In this document: positions 16,951 to 25,620 of the stretch, piece after piece | How the letters are laid out: the number at the start of each line of letters is the position of its first letter | Position numbering within the stretch: the first letter of the stretch is position 1 | Source: an uncultured Clostridium sp. | GTDB lineage: Bacteria; Bacillota; Clostridia; TANB77; CAG-508 | NCBI GenBank assembly: GCA_947365805.1 | Contig: CANAZY010000013.1 | Coordinates: 1 to 42,570, forward strand | Direction of reading: 5' to 3' | Length of the DNA stretch: 42,570 bases | The notes under the pieces: generated by a model | Databases searched by the model: none | Told to the model about the DNA's origin: nothing | What the model saw: only the letters and a program-made list of their open reading frames with translations | Program-made: the position numbers and the translations under genes

Positions 16951-17453
16951 CATATTTTTTTCCATAATTTCTTTTTCATAAAAGCATAAAATTCATCTGC
17001 ATTTCCAATTGAAAAATTATTTTTCAATAATATATACGAATGATTCTTATCTAAATATAAATAAAAACGGTCTTTTTCCTCAAAAATCTTATAAAACTTA
17101 AAATATTTTAAAGTAACAGTATCCGTTCCATTTGAAATGGTAACAACATCATCATAAAATGTATAAGTATTTTTCATCTTTTTTTGAACCTTTTTACTAC
17201 TTGCCTCTTTTTTTACAAATAGTAGAGGATGAACCATACGATAAAAAACAAAGCCAACTAAAATCAAAATAAAACAGATACCCAATAATATTTTACCATA
17301 ACAAAATTGTAGTACCATACAAAAAACAAGTAAGGCTACAATAAATAAGGTATAACCATGATACTTCAAATTATATTTATCCGAATGAAATTCTACAAAT
17401 TTCTTATATTCTGCTAAATTATAAGCCGTTGTATTTTGAAAACGTATCTCCAT
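16950..17453 (-). CDS. YcxB-like membrane protein
   Basis: About 167 residues. Two adjacent hydrophobic segments (YTLFIVALLVFCMVLQFCY and ILLGICFILILVGFVFY) follow a short cytosolic N-terminus, then a soluble domain ends with KFYKIFEEKDRFYLYLDKNH, like the YcxB domain. I take ATG 17453, which has GGTGAT upstream; an in-frame ATG at 17471 lacks a good RBS. Function unknown; YcxB proteins are small bitopic or polytopic proteins without an assigned activity. Confidence 0.75.
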   Translation of the reverse strand: MEIRFQNTTAYNLAEYKKFVEFHSDKYNLKYHGYTLFIVALLVFCMVLQFCYGKILLGICFILILVGFVFYRMVHPLLFVKKEASSKKVQKKMKNTYTFYDDVVTISNGTDTVTLKYFKFYKIFEEKDRFYLYLDKNHSYILLKNNFSIGNADEFYAFMKKKLWKKI

Positions 17454-17598
17454 AAAATCACCGTAATCCATTATACTAGAAAAACAAAAAGAAATAGTAG
17501 TTGTTACTAAAATGTCATAAAAACTTAATATTTGTAAGTTTATCTAAAAAAGCTTAGAAAATACGCAAAAATGAAGAAGATGCTCTAAAGTAAGGGAA

Positions 17599-17627
17599 TT
17601 GGCAAAAAAACGAATTTATAGTATGAT
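17599..17627 (+). promoter_or_regulatory. Promoter of the ABC exporter pair
   Basis: TTGGCA 17599-17604, 17-base spacer, TATGAT 17622-17627, about 50 bases before the start at 17679. Confidence 0.65.
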
Positions 17628-17678
17628 ACAAGTAACGAATTATAAATAAAAACAAAAGAAAAAGGGGCTAATGCATTT

Positions 17679-19421
17679 ATGAAAAAGATATTATTAAAGA
17701 GTATTAAAAGATATTGGTTTGCAATTTTTTTGCAAATAATCTTTATTGGATTAAATATCTATTTTTTAACTTATCCACCTAAAATCATAGGAAATATTAT
17801 TGATTTACTATATGACCTAGAAACAAACCAAAATGCAATTATAATGCAAGTATGGTATTTATTAGGAAGTTGTATGATATTACTTGGTGTTCGTATGCCA
17901 TGGAGATGGCTTGCAGGTTATATACCAAGAAGTATAGAAAGAGATTTAAAAGACAAGTTATTTGAACAATTTATGAGAATTAAAATGGCAAGTCTACAAA
18001 ATATCAAAAATGGAGAATTGATGTCTTATTTCGTAAAAGATATTACTGAAATTAGAAAATTTATATATCGTTTGATGTCACATGGAACAAGATTTGTATT
18101 TACCATTATGATTGCTACTTTTACTATGATGAGTGGGGTAAATATTTATTTAACATTAGTAACGCTATGCCCAATTATTTTAACGATATTTTTAATTATT
18201 AAAATTAAAGAATATGTAGAAAGTAGTTTTCGTAAATCACAAAAATACTTTACTGACCTTTCTGAATATGTACAAGAAAGTACAGATGCCATTCGTACAA
18301 CAAAAGCATATACAGGAGAAATGAACCAATTAAAAGAGTTTATTAGAAAAAATCGTAGATTAAGAGAAGCAAATAATGCAGTAGATGTTCATTCTACTTT
18401 ACTTTCTACATGTCTTAATATATGCTTTGGTCTATGCTATGGAATTTCCTTATTATATGGTTCAAAATTAGTATTAGAAGGAGTAATTACAACAGGAGAT
18501 TTTGTTGCTTTTAATGGGTATATAGGGCTATTTGTAGGACCAGTATCGTGGATTCCAGGCGTTATCTCTTATTACAAAAGAGCTAAAATATCTTATCAAA
18601 GATTAGATAATGTATTTGAATTAGAAAAAGAAAAAATATTACCAAAAGTACCAGCAAAAGAAGACGAGTTCCAAGGAAACATTGAAATTCGAGATTTAAG
18701 TTTCAATTATCCAGAAAATTTAGAAATGGTATTAAGCCATATTAATATAAAAATAAATAAAGGAGAAACCCTGGGTATAATAGGAACAATTGGAAGTGGA
18801 AAAACAACACTAATGAATTTATTACTACGTCTATATCCAGTTCCAGATGAAAAGATTAAAATTGATGGAAAAGATATTAATGAAATTCCACTATTAACGT
18901 TAAGAAATCATATTTGCTATATTACTCAAGATAACTTTTTATTCTCTACATCATTAAAAGAAAACATTAAACTATTTAAAGATGGATTTGAAGATGAAGA
19001 AGTAAAAGAAAGTACCAAGAATGCAATGGTATATGATGATATTGAAAAAATGCAAAATGGAATTGATACGATTATTGGAGAAAGAGGAGTTGACCTTTCT
19101 GGAGGACAAAAACAAAGAGTTGTTATTTCAAGAGCATTTTTAAATAAAAGTAAAGTTGTTATTTTTGATGATACTTTTTCAGCATTAGATAACAAAACAG
19201 AACAAATGGTATTAAATAATGTAAAAGAGTTAGTAAAAGATAAGACCTGTATTATTATTTCAAACCGTATATCAGACATTAAAGATGCAAACCAAATTAT
19301 TGTATTAGATGGCGGTAACATCATTGAAAGTGGAACTCATGAAACATTATTAAACAAGCAAGGAAAATACTATAACTTCTATAAAGAACAAACAGCAAAA
19401 TCACAAATGGCTTTAAACTAA
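17679..19421 (+). CDS. Heterodimeric ABC exporter subunit with degenerate catalytic Glu (YheI/BmrC-like)
   Basis: 580 residues: six-helix exporter membrane domain (about 1-310), then an ATPase with GTIGSGKTT near 369, Q-loop ITQDNFLFSTS, signature LSGGQKQRVVISRAF and Walker B VVIFDDTFSALD. The residue after the Walker B Asp is Asp, not the catalytic Glu, which is the mark of the non-canonical half of BmrCD/LmrCD-type multidrug exporters. The H-loop His is also replaced (IIISNRISD). The partner gene follows 16 bases later. Substrate unknown. Confidence 0.9.
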   Translation: MKKILLKSIKRYWFAIFLQIIFIGLNIYFLTYPPKIIGNIIDLLYDLETNQNAIIMQVWYLLGSCMILLGVRMPWRWLAGYIPRSIERDLKDKLFEQFMRIKMASLQNIKNGELMSYFVKDITEIRKFIYRLMSHGTRFVFTIMIATFTMMSGVNIYLTLVTLCPIILTIFLIIKIKEYVESSFRKSQKYFTDLSEYVQESTDAIRTTKAYTGEMNQLKEFIRKNRRLREANNAVDVHSTLLSTCLNICFGLCYGISLLYGSKLVLEGVITTGDFVAFNGYIGLFVGPVSWIPGVISYYKRAKISYQRLDNVFELEKEKILPKVPAKEDEFQGNIEIRDLSFNYPENLEMVLSHINIKINKGETLGIIGTIGSGKTTLMNLLLRLYPVPDEKIKIDGKDINEIPLLTLRNHICYITQDNFLFSTSLKENIKLFKDGFEDEEVKESTKNAMVYDDIEKMQNGIDTIIGERGVDLSGGQKQRVVISRAFLNKSKVVIFDDTFSALDNKTEQMVLNNVKELVKDKTCIIISNRISDIKDANQIIVLDGGNIIESGTHETLLNKQGKYYNFYKEQTAKSQMALN

Positions 19422-19437
19422 AGAAAGGAAGAAACGA

Positions 19438-21192
19438 ATGAAAAAGAAGAAAAACAGTACACTATCACGTGTTTTTGAAATGGCAAAGCCTCATAAAAAA
19501 ACAATTATCATTGTTACGATTCTTTCACTACTAATCAATATTGGTGAAATTATAAAACCATATTTAATTAAAATCGTAATTGATGATTATATCAGCCAAG
19601 GAATATTCCAAAAAGGAATGGTTACCATTGGTATGATAGGGGCTTGTTATATAGGAATTGTTATTTTAGGAAACATCATCGATTTTATTGCAAGTACTAC
19701 CACGAACATGATGGGAGAAGACATTATTTATACCATGAGGAATCGCTTGTTTAAATATACTCAATATGCAAATATTCCATTTCATGATAAAACATCAGCA
19801 GGAAAATTATTTGTAAGAATTACCAATGATGTAGAAGATGTCTCGACCTTATTTAAAGATGTCATTACCACATTTTTTAAAGATATGATTTTAATTGTTG
19901 CCATTGTTACTATTATGATTTACTTTAGTGCAAAATTAAGTTTATTATCGTTTATTGTAATACCATTGATTATTCTTTTTTCCGTTGTATTAACAAAGAT
20001 ATTAAATAAAATTTATGAAAAATCAAAAAGAATTAAAACACAATTAAATACCTTTTTAGCAGAATCTATTTATGGTTCGAAATTAATTAAAATATTTAAC
20101 ATCCAAAAAGAGAAACAAGAAGAATGTGAATCTCTAACACATAGTTTTAGAGATTCAAGGCTACCAGGAGGAATTATTGAAGGATTACTACCTGCCCTAA
20201 TGACCATTTTAGAGAATTTAGCAATTAGTATCATCGTATGGGCATGTCTGGGAGGCGTATTAGGAAATGCTTTCGATGTAGGTCTTATTTATGTATTCGT
20301 TACCTATGTAAAACAACTATTTGAGCCAATTACAAGAACAATTGATAATATCGAAACCGTACAAGAAGCATTTGTATCGATTAACAAAATCTATGATATT
20401 TTAGACCACAAAGAATACATAGAAGATTTAGATTCTGGAATCGAATTAACCGATGTGAAAGGTCGTATCGAATTTAAGAATGTATGGTTTTCATATGATA
20501 ATCAAAAATGGGTGTTAAAAAATGTTAGCTTTACCATAGAACCAGGGCAAAGCATTGCATTAGTTGGGAAGACAGGATGTGGGAAAACGACCATTACGAA
20601 TTTAATCAATCGTTTTTACGATATCCAACAAGGAGAAATTTTGCTAGACGGAGTAAATATTAAAAACATAAACAAACGAAGTTTAAGACAACATATTGGG
20701 ATTATTTTGCAAGATCCATTTATCTTTGCAAGAAGTATTAGAAACAATATAAAATTAAATAGTACGAATATTACCGAAGAAGATATAACAAATGCGGTAA
20801 CACTTTCCTCGGCAGATGATTTTGTTTGCTCACTTCCAAATGGAATCGATGAAATTGCTAAAGAAAGAGGTTCTTCTTTTTCAGCAGGACAAAAACAATT
20901 ACTAGCATTTGCAAGAATTTTTGCACATAACCCATCCATCTTCATATTAGATGAAGCAACAGCCAACATTGATACCCATACAGAGCAATTAATCCAAAAA
21001 TCCATCGATATGATTTCAGCAAAAAAGACATCAATTTTCATTGCTCACAGATTAGCAACAATCGTAAATGTTGATAAAATTATTGTATTAGATGCAGGGG
21101 AAATAGTAGAAATGGGAAATCATGTAGAACTTTTAAAAACAGGCGGATATTACAGCAAGTTATACAATTCTTACTATGCAAGCCTAAATTAG
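19438..21192 (+). CDS. Heterodimeric ABC exporter, canonical subunit (YheH/BmrD-like)
   Basis: 584 residues: exporter membrane domain, then Walker A GKTGCGKTT near 377, Q-loop ILQDPFIFARS, signature FSAGQKQLLAFARI, Walker B IFILDEATANID with catalytic Glu, and switch His in IFIAHRLATI. The signature is the altered one (FSAGQ), whereas the partner's is normal. That reciprocal arrangement leaves one working ATP site, as known for BmrCD-type heterodimers. RBS AAGGAAG. Confidence 0.92.
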   Translation: MKKKKNSTLSRVFEMAKPHKKTIIIVTILSLLINIGEIIKPYLIKIVIDDYISQGIFQKGMVTIGMIGACYIGIVILGNIIDFIASTTTNMMGEDIIYTMRNRLFKYTQYANIPFHDKTSAGKLFVRITNDVEDVSTLFKDVITTFFKDMILIVAIVTIMIYFSAKLSLLSFIVIPLIILFSVVLTKILNKIYEKSKRIKTQLNTFLAESIYGSKLIKIFNIQKEKQEECESLTHSFRDSRLPGGIIEGLLPALMTILENLAISIIVWACLGGVLGNAFDVGLIYVFVTYVKQLFEPITRTIDNIETVQEAFVSINKIYDILDHKEYIEDLDSGIELTDVKGRIEFKNVWFSYDNQKWVLKNVSFTIEPGQSIALVGKTGCGKTTITNLINRFYDIQQGEILLDGVNIKNINKRSLRQHIGIILQDPFIFARSIRNNIKLNSTNITEEDITNAVTLSSADDFVCSLPNGIDEIAKERGSSFSAGQKQLLAFARIFAHNPSIFILDEATANIDTHTEQLIQKSIDMISAKKTSIFIAHRLATIVNVDKIIVLDAGEIVEMGNHVELLKTGGYYSKLYNSYYASLN

Positions 21193-21258
21193 AAAAATCT
21201 TGTATTTTATGAAAATATATAGTATAATAATGGAAGATAAAAAAGTGGAGGGTAAGCC

Positions 21259-21429
21259 ATGGGATTTAAAAGAGAATTTAATTTTGAAGATGATATGGAA
21301 TTATTAAATTTAAACTATCAAATGAATGGTGCGAGTTTATCTGATTATTTTCAAAATGAGATAGGAGCAAATGAGCCAATTAAAACAGATATCAATAACG
21401 AAATACAACAACCCAAAAACCAATTGTAA
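21259..21429 (+). CDS. Small acidic protein of 56 residues, unknown
   Basis: MGFKREFNFEDDMELL.. ends at TAA 21427-21429. GTGGAGGG lies seven bases before the ATG, and TATAAT is at about 21221. No domain or membrane segment is recognised; many Asn, Asp and Glu. The stop codon sits in the loop of the following terminator. Coding is plausible from the RBS, promoter and terminator arrangement, not from homology. Confidence 0.55.
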   Translation: MGFKREFNFEDDMELLNLNYQMNGASLSDYFQNEIGANEPIKTDINNEIQQPKNQL

Positions 21430-21443
21430 AATTGGTTTTTTTA
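21413..21443 (+). terminator. Terminator overlapping the 3' end of the 56-residue ORF
   Basis: AAAACCAAT..ATTGGTTTT with a T-run; the stem's left arm is coding and the loop holds the stop codon. Confidence 0.8.
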
Positions 21444-21574
21444 TTTAGGACTCTTTTATTCTTAATTGTAAAAATTGTAAAGAAATCTTAATATATTTTT
21501 TTAGAAAAATACTTGGAGAAAGACAAAACCCATGTTATAATAAAATTGTAGTATTTTAAAATAGGGAGAATTAT

Positions 21575-22351
21575 ATGAATCAGATTTTAGTAACCGAAAA
21601 ACTATATGTTACTCCTGAACTGAAAAGAAAAAAGAAAATTTACAAAATTAACTTTTTCTTATCAGTCTTTTTAGTGTGCTCTTTATTTTCTTATTACATA
21701 TATGCAGAATACGATAGAAATAAAAACGAAGAAGTATCCAAAGAAATTTTAGCAAGTATTGATTTAGGATATTTTGAAGAAGAACCAAAGCCAAGAAGCA
21801 ACGGTGTACGCATGGAAGATAATGTATTAATTGTAACATTAAATCAACAAGAAAGTGACCGTGAAGAAATTGATATTACAAAACTTGCAAAATCAGTACA
21901 AGCGCAAATTGAAAACAAACAAAAAGAAAAAGAAGTATTTACCTCAGAAAGTGGAGATACCTATTGCGTTGATGCAATATTAAATATACCAACATTAGGA
22001 ATTAACTATCCAATTATTGATAAAACAACAAATGAACTACTAAAAACCTCTCTTACCAAATTTTGGGGTGGCAACCCAAATGAAGTAGGAAACTATGTTA
22101 TTGTAGGACATAACTATAGAAACAAGAAAATGTTTGGAAGATTATCGGAAATTAAAATAGGAGATAAAGTAGAATTAACCGATTTAGAAGGAAAAACGAT
22201 TTCCTATGAAGTATATGATAGATATGTAGTAGAACCAGAAGATACCACATGTACAAGCCAAAACACAAAAGGAAATAAAGAAGTAACATTAATTACTTGT
22301 ACCAATTATGGAACACAAAGATTAATCGTAAAAGCAAGAGAAATAAAATAA
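21575..22351 (+). CDS. Sortase, probably class D-like
   Basis: 258 residues. A short cytosolic tail and one membrane segment (about 29-46) anchor a catalytic domain outside the cell. Catalytic H179 is in IVGHNYRNKKMFG, C242 in TLITCTNYG, R249 in TQRLIVKA. Sortases join LPxTG-like proteins to the wall or to each other. The TLxTC context and the single N-terminal anchor suit class D-type housekeeping or auxiliary sortases; no substrate gene or pilin cluster is adjacent. RBS GGGAGA. Confidence 0.9.
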   Translation: MNQILVTEKLYVTPELKRKKKIYKINFFLSVFLVCSLFSYYIYAEYDRNKNEEVSKEILASIDLGYFEEEPKPRSNGVRMEDNVLIVTLNQQESDREEIDITKLAKSVQAQIENKQKEKEVFTSESGDTYCVDAILNIPTLGINYPIIDKTTNELLKTSLTKFWGGNPNEVGNYVIVGHNYRNKKMFGRLSEIKIGDKVELTDLEGKTISYEVYDRYVVEPEDTTCTSQNTKGNKEVTLITCTNYGTQRLIVKAREIK

Positions 22352-22352
22352 A

Positions 22353-22386
22353 GAAGCAATGTACTTTTGTACATTGCTTTTTTTCA
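22353..22386 (+). terminator. Terminator after the sortase gene
   Basis: AAGCAATGTAC TTTT GTACATTGCTT followed by T-run. Confidence 0.88.
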
Positions 22387-22481
22387 TTGTGCACTGAAAA
22401 TCTCGCGTTTTACGCAGGGTTCCAAAAGCTTCTACAAGGTGTAAATGTCATGAAATAGAAGAAAACGATATGATATTTGAA

Positions 22482-22564
22482 TTGCAAAAATGTGATGAAA
22501 CATTAAAAAAGATTTGCAAAAATGTGACAAATCGATTAATATTCTTTACAAAAATGTGACAAAA
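22482..22564 (+). repeat. Three spaced direct repeats before the DUF4143 ATPase gene
   Basis: TTGCAAAAATGTGATGAA at 22482, TTGCAAAAATGTGACAAA at 22514 and TTACAAAAATGTGACAAA at 22547. The 18-mers begin 32 and 33 bases apart, about three helical turns. The third lies roughly 50 bases before the start. A protein binding site with several copies (operator) is the natural reading. Confidence 0.7.
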
Positions 22565-22600
22565 GCGTATAATTAATATAGATTAACATATATTAATATA

Positions 22601-22616
22601 GGAGATGATCAATTTG
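22601..22616 (+). promoter_or_regulatory. Ribosome binding site that favours the TTG start
   Basis: GGAGATGATC is nearly the full anti-SD complement (GGAGGTGATC) and runs through ATG 22605, leaving TTG 22614 at proper spacing. Confidence 0.6.
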
Positions 22617-23916
22617 AAAAGATTTATATTAGAAGAATTAATAAAATGGAAAAAGAGCAAATATAGAAAACCATTAATTTTAAAGGGAGCAAGACAAATT
22701 GGAAAAACATATATATTAAAGAAGTTTGGAGAAGAAAATTACGAAGATGTTGCATATTTTAATTTTGATCATGATGAAGATTTGTACAATTTATTTGAGA
22801 ATACAAAAGATCCACAAAGAATACTTGAACAATTAACATTCATATATAAAAAAGCAATACATCCAGAAAAAACTTTGATAATTTTTGACGAAATTCAAGA
22901 ATGTCCCAATGCATTAAATAGTTTAAAATATTTCCAAGAAGAAGCAAATCAATATCATATAGTTTGTGCAGGAAGCTTGTTAGGAATTCGATTATCCCAT
23001 ACATCATTCCCTGTTGGAAAAGTAGATTTTTTAGATATGTACCCAATGACATTTAGTGAATTTTTAATAGCTGATAATTGTGAAAATTTAGTAAACTATA
23101 TGAAATCAATAAAAAATATCGAAAAAATACCAGACATATTTTTTAATCAATTAGAAGAAAAATTAAAGGCATATTTTATAATTGGAGGAATGCCTGAAGC
23201 TGTTCAAATTTGGGTAAATGAGAAAGATATACAATTGGTAAACAATGTGCAAAAAAATATATTAAAAGCTTATGAAAGTGATTTTTCTAAACATACTCGG
23301 GAATAGTGAAGCAAATAAAATATCTCTAATTTGGAACAGTATTCCATCACAGCTTGCAAAAGAAAATAAAAAATTTTTGTATCAAACTATAAAAGAAGGT
23401 GCTAGAGCAAGAGAGTATGAAAGTGCTTTAAACTGGTTAAATGATGCAAATTTAATTTACAAGATTCATAATGTTACTAAAACTGATTTCCCATTAATAG
23501 CATATAATGACTTAAGTTCCTTTAAAATTTATATGAATGATGTAGGTTTACTTAGAAATATGGCAAATTTAGATAGTAGAATTGTAATTCAAGGAAATAA
23601 ATTGTTTGAGGAATTTAAAGGAGCTTTTACTGAAAACTATGTGTTGAATATGCTAAATGCTACTTTAGACAAAGTTCCAAATTACTTTACTTTTAATAGA
23701 CACGAAATTGATTTTATGCTTCAATACCAAAATAGAATAATTCCTGTAGAAGTAAAAGCAAATAAGTCAACAAATAATATTAGCTTAACAAGATATAATG
23801 AAAAATACAATAATGATTTTTCTATACGATTTTCAATGAATAATTTAACTAAAGATGGAAATTTAATTAATGTTCCATTATTTATGATAGAGTATTTAGA
23901 AAAATTTATAAATTAA
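22614..23916 (+). CDS. AAA-type ATPase with DUF4143 domain, read through one CGGG site
   Basis: About 433 residues. The N-terminal P-loop ATPase shows GARQIGKTYIL and LIIFDEIQEC; the C-terminal DUF4143 part has a nuclease-like ending with HEIDFMLQYQ and VPVEVKAN-like IPVEVKANKS (D..ExK). The frame meets CGG at 23298; CGGG as Gly229 continues SKHTGNSEANKISLIWNSIP, the normal DUF4143 junction, and ends at 23916. Unshifted, TAG follows two codons later. For the start I prefer TTG 22614 over ATG 22605, because GGAGATGATC, close to the ideal anti-SD match, overlaps that ATG. The family is abundant in gut bacteria and mobile regions; its role is unclear. Confidence 0.87.
23298..23301 (+). other. 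CGGG +1 shift site, DUF4143 ATPase Gly229
   Basis: TCT AAA CAT ACT then CGGG AAT AGT. Reading CGGG as Gly gives FSKHTGNSEANKI, continuous with the downstream frame. This is the only site whose fourth base is G. Confidence 0.83.
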
Positions 23917-23917
23917 T

Positions 23918-23956
23918 ATAAAAAAGTTATTCCAGTATATCAAAATAACTTTTTAA
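23918..23956 (+). terminator. Terminator after the DUF4143 ATPase gene
   Basis: AAAAAGTTAT..ATAACTTTTT stem and T-run. Confidence 0.75.
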
Positions 23957-23980
23957 CTAATCCCTACATTGTAAGATTTT

Positions 23981-24017
23981 ACCCCCGCTTTTAGTCTGCG
24001 AAAGCAGACTGGTGGGT
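23981..24017. repeat. Palindromic repeat, second family, partial copy
   Basis: ACCCCCGCTTTTAGTCTGC GAAA GCAGACTGGTGGGT. The CCCC..stem-loop..GGGG plan matches the copies at 25733 and 30140. It abuts the stop codon that the spoVB-like gene uses after its second shift. Confidence 0.55.
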
Positions 24018-25506
24018 TAAGAAAGAAATGCATGACTAAGTAATAAAAACACAAAATAGCTACCAAGAAAAATAGCGATTTGTAAAATGAGCGAACTGGT
24101 GGTAAGAGCTACGTTTGGAACGAGTAAGCAAACAACAAAAAAAGAAAGAAATATTCCGAATGCATGGTTTTATAACCCAATTTTTAAAATCAATTTTAAA
24201 ATGGGTTAACTTTTTTAATTGGTAAAAACTAATTCCAAAATTTAAAAGTTCACTAATGTAAATTACAATTATATAGCCCCTTAATCCCCAAATCGGAAGT
24301 AAAAAATAAATAAAAAAGATGCTAGTAAATAAATCTAAAATATTACATTTCATAACACCTAATTGTTCATTTAATCCTTTTAGGATATTATCAATAATGC
24401 TGTCTAAATACATAAAAACAATAAGTGGACAAATCATTTTTACATATGGTGCAATATCAAAGTTTTGATAAATCGCAAAACTAATTTCTTTCGAATAAAA
24501 GAAAAACACTCCTAGCACACCAACAGAAAATAAAAGAGTAATTCGAAAAATTCGCTCCGTTAGGTAAGAAACTTTAGAAGTTGCTTTTTTGGTATCGTAA
24601 TAAGCGAATTCAGGAACGACTAAGCCACTAAAAGAATTAATTAGTACTTCTGGGAACAATAAAATTGGCATTGTCATACCAGAGATTAGTCCAAAGCTTG
24701 AAATTGCTTCTTTACAGCTTAACCCAAATGTTTCTAAACGATTGGGAATCAGCAACTGCTTTAAAGAAGAAAGACCAGAGCGGATGTAAGAAGTAGCAGC
24801 AACAGGTAGCGAAATGGATAAAATCGTTTTAAAATAATTTTGATTTTCTGATTGTTTTACCATATGTTTTTTGCTTTCTAATACATATAAAACAAAAGTA
24901 AATAAAAATGACCCAATTTCTGAAATCATTTCTCCTAATACCAAACAAAGACAAGCATAAAAAATGCCAGATGGCATGAAAAACGATAAAAAGTATGAAG
25001 TTGCAAGTATTTTTAAGGTTTGCTCAAAAATACGAGAAATTGCATTTTTTCCATTTTTACGAAGAGCAGTAAAATAACCATTCAAGCAAGAAGATAAGCT
25101 GATAAAAGGAAGACTAACCCCAATAAAATAAAACAAGTAGTGAGGTACTTGGTTATGTACTAAAAAGCAAGTAATCGGTTTTGCAAATACACATAATAAA
25201 AAACACGAAGCAATACCAAAACAAAGGCTATAACAAAAACATTTTCGAAGGGCAAACCTAGTATCGGCATGTTCACAAAAAGCAGTTTTTTGAACAATAA
25301 TGTGAGTAACACTTAAATTGATACCGTGAGGTTGCAAGAGTAATAAAAAATAAGTAAACAGACATAATCAAGCTAAAAACACCAAGAGCTTCAGAGCCTA
25401 CTTTTTTAGAAATGTAAATATTAAACGAAAGCCCAATAAATCTCATTAAAAATGAAGTGGCTGTTAATAATAAACCATTAATCAAAAAAATACGAAAGCG
25501 TCTCAA
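24017..25506 (-). CDS. SpoVB/MurJ-type MATE-superfamily flippase, read through two CGGN sites
   Basis: A polytopic membrane protein of the polysaccharide biosynthesis/SpoVB family, proposed to flip lipid-linked precursors of spore cortex or wall. I start at TTG 25506, which follows GAGGTGAT (RRFRIFLINGLLLTATS). CGGT at 25326-25323 is Gly61 and joins FFITLATS to GINLSVTHIIV, a conserved loop. CGGA at 24158-24155 is Gly450 and joins the body to GIFLSFFVVCLLVPNVALTT, a run of two hydrophobic helices ending at TAA 24019-24017. The total is 495 residues, usual for the family. Without the second shift the C-terminus becomes a polar, basic tail. Other members of the superfamily cannot be excluded. 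Confidence 0.87.
24155..24158 (-). other. CGGA +1 shift site, SpoVB-like Gly450
   Basis: On the minus strand: AAA CCA TGC ATT then CGGA ATA TTT. The shifted frame gives 45 further codons with a strongly hydrophobic composition and its own stop. The unshifted frame also stays open for a while but reads NISFFFCCLLTRSKRSSYHQ, which is less membrane-like. Confidence 0.75.
25323..25326 (-). other. CGGT +1 shift site, SpoVB-like Gly61
   Basis: On the minus strand: CTT GCA ACC TCA then CGGT ATC AAT. Reading CGGT as Gly gives TLATSGINLSVT, the conserved loop. A minus-strand gene showing C before GGN in its own coding orientation argues against a strand-specific sequencing fault. Confidence 0.87.
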
Positions 25507-25545
25507 AACAAAATCACCTCGTACAATATATGCGACAATAATTAG

Positions 25546-25619
25546 AAAGATGATTTTAGGGATAGGGGTAAAAAGTATCAATTATGATACTTTTTACCCC
25601 TATCCCTAAAATCATCTTT
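25546..25619. repeat. Perfect 35-bp inverted repeat with a four-base loop
   Basis: Arms 25546-25580 and 25585-25619 are exact reverse complements around ATTA. The core reads TAGGGATAGGGGTAAAAAG. It lies between two divergent genes, 5' of both. Confidence 0.9.
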
Positions 25620-25620
25620 T

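Noticed and set aside
22482-22564. CRISPR array
   Set aside because: Only three 18-base repeats with about 14-base AT-rich spacers and no cas genes.
405-25326. CGG reassigned to another amino acid (Gln or Trp, as known in some bacteria)
   Set aside because: A triplet reassignment would leave the downstream frame wrong; all sites need one extra base to be absorbed.
405-25326. P-site slippage of the preceding tRNA as the mechanism
   Set aside because: The preceding codons are varied (GCT, GCA, ATC, CCT, TCT, AAA, TCA, ACT, ATT) and most cannot re-pair after a +1 slip, so the constant element is CGG itself in the A site.
327-25506. Six core genes as ordinary pseudogenes or random sequencing indels
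   Set aside because: Every break is a C directly before a conserved GGN codon in the coding orientation, on both strands. None of many other homopolymers or GG sites is hit, and a diverged copy retains the bases. An artefact is still possible in principle, so read-level checking is listed.
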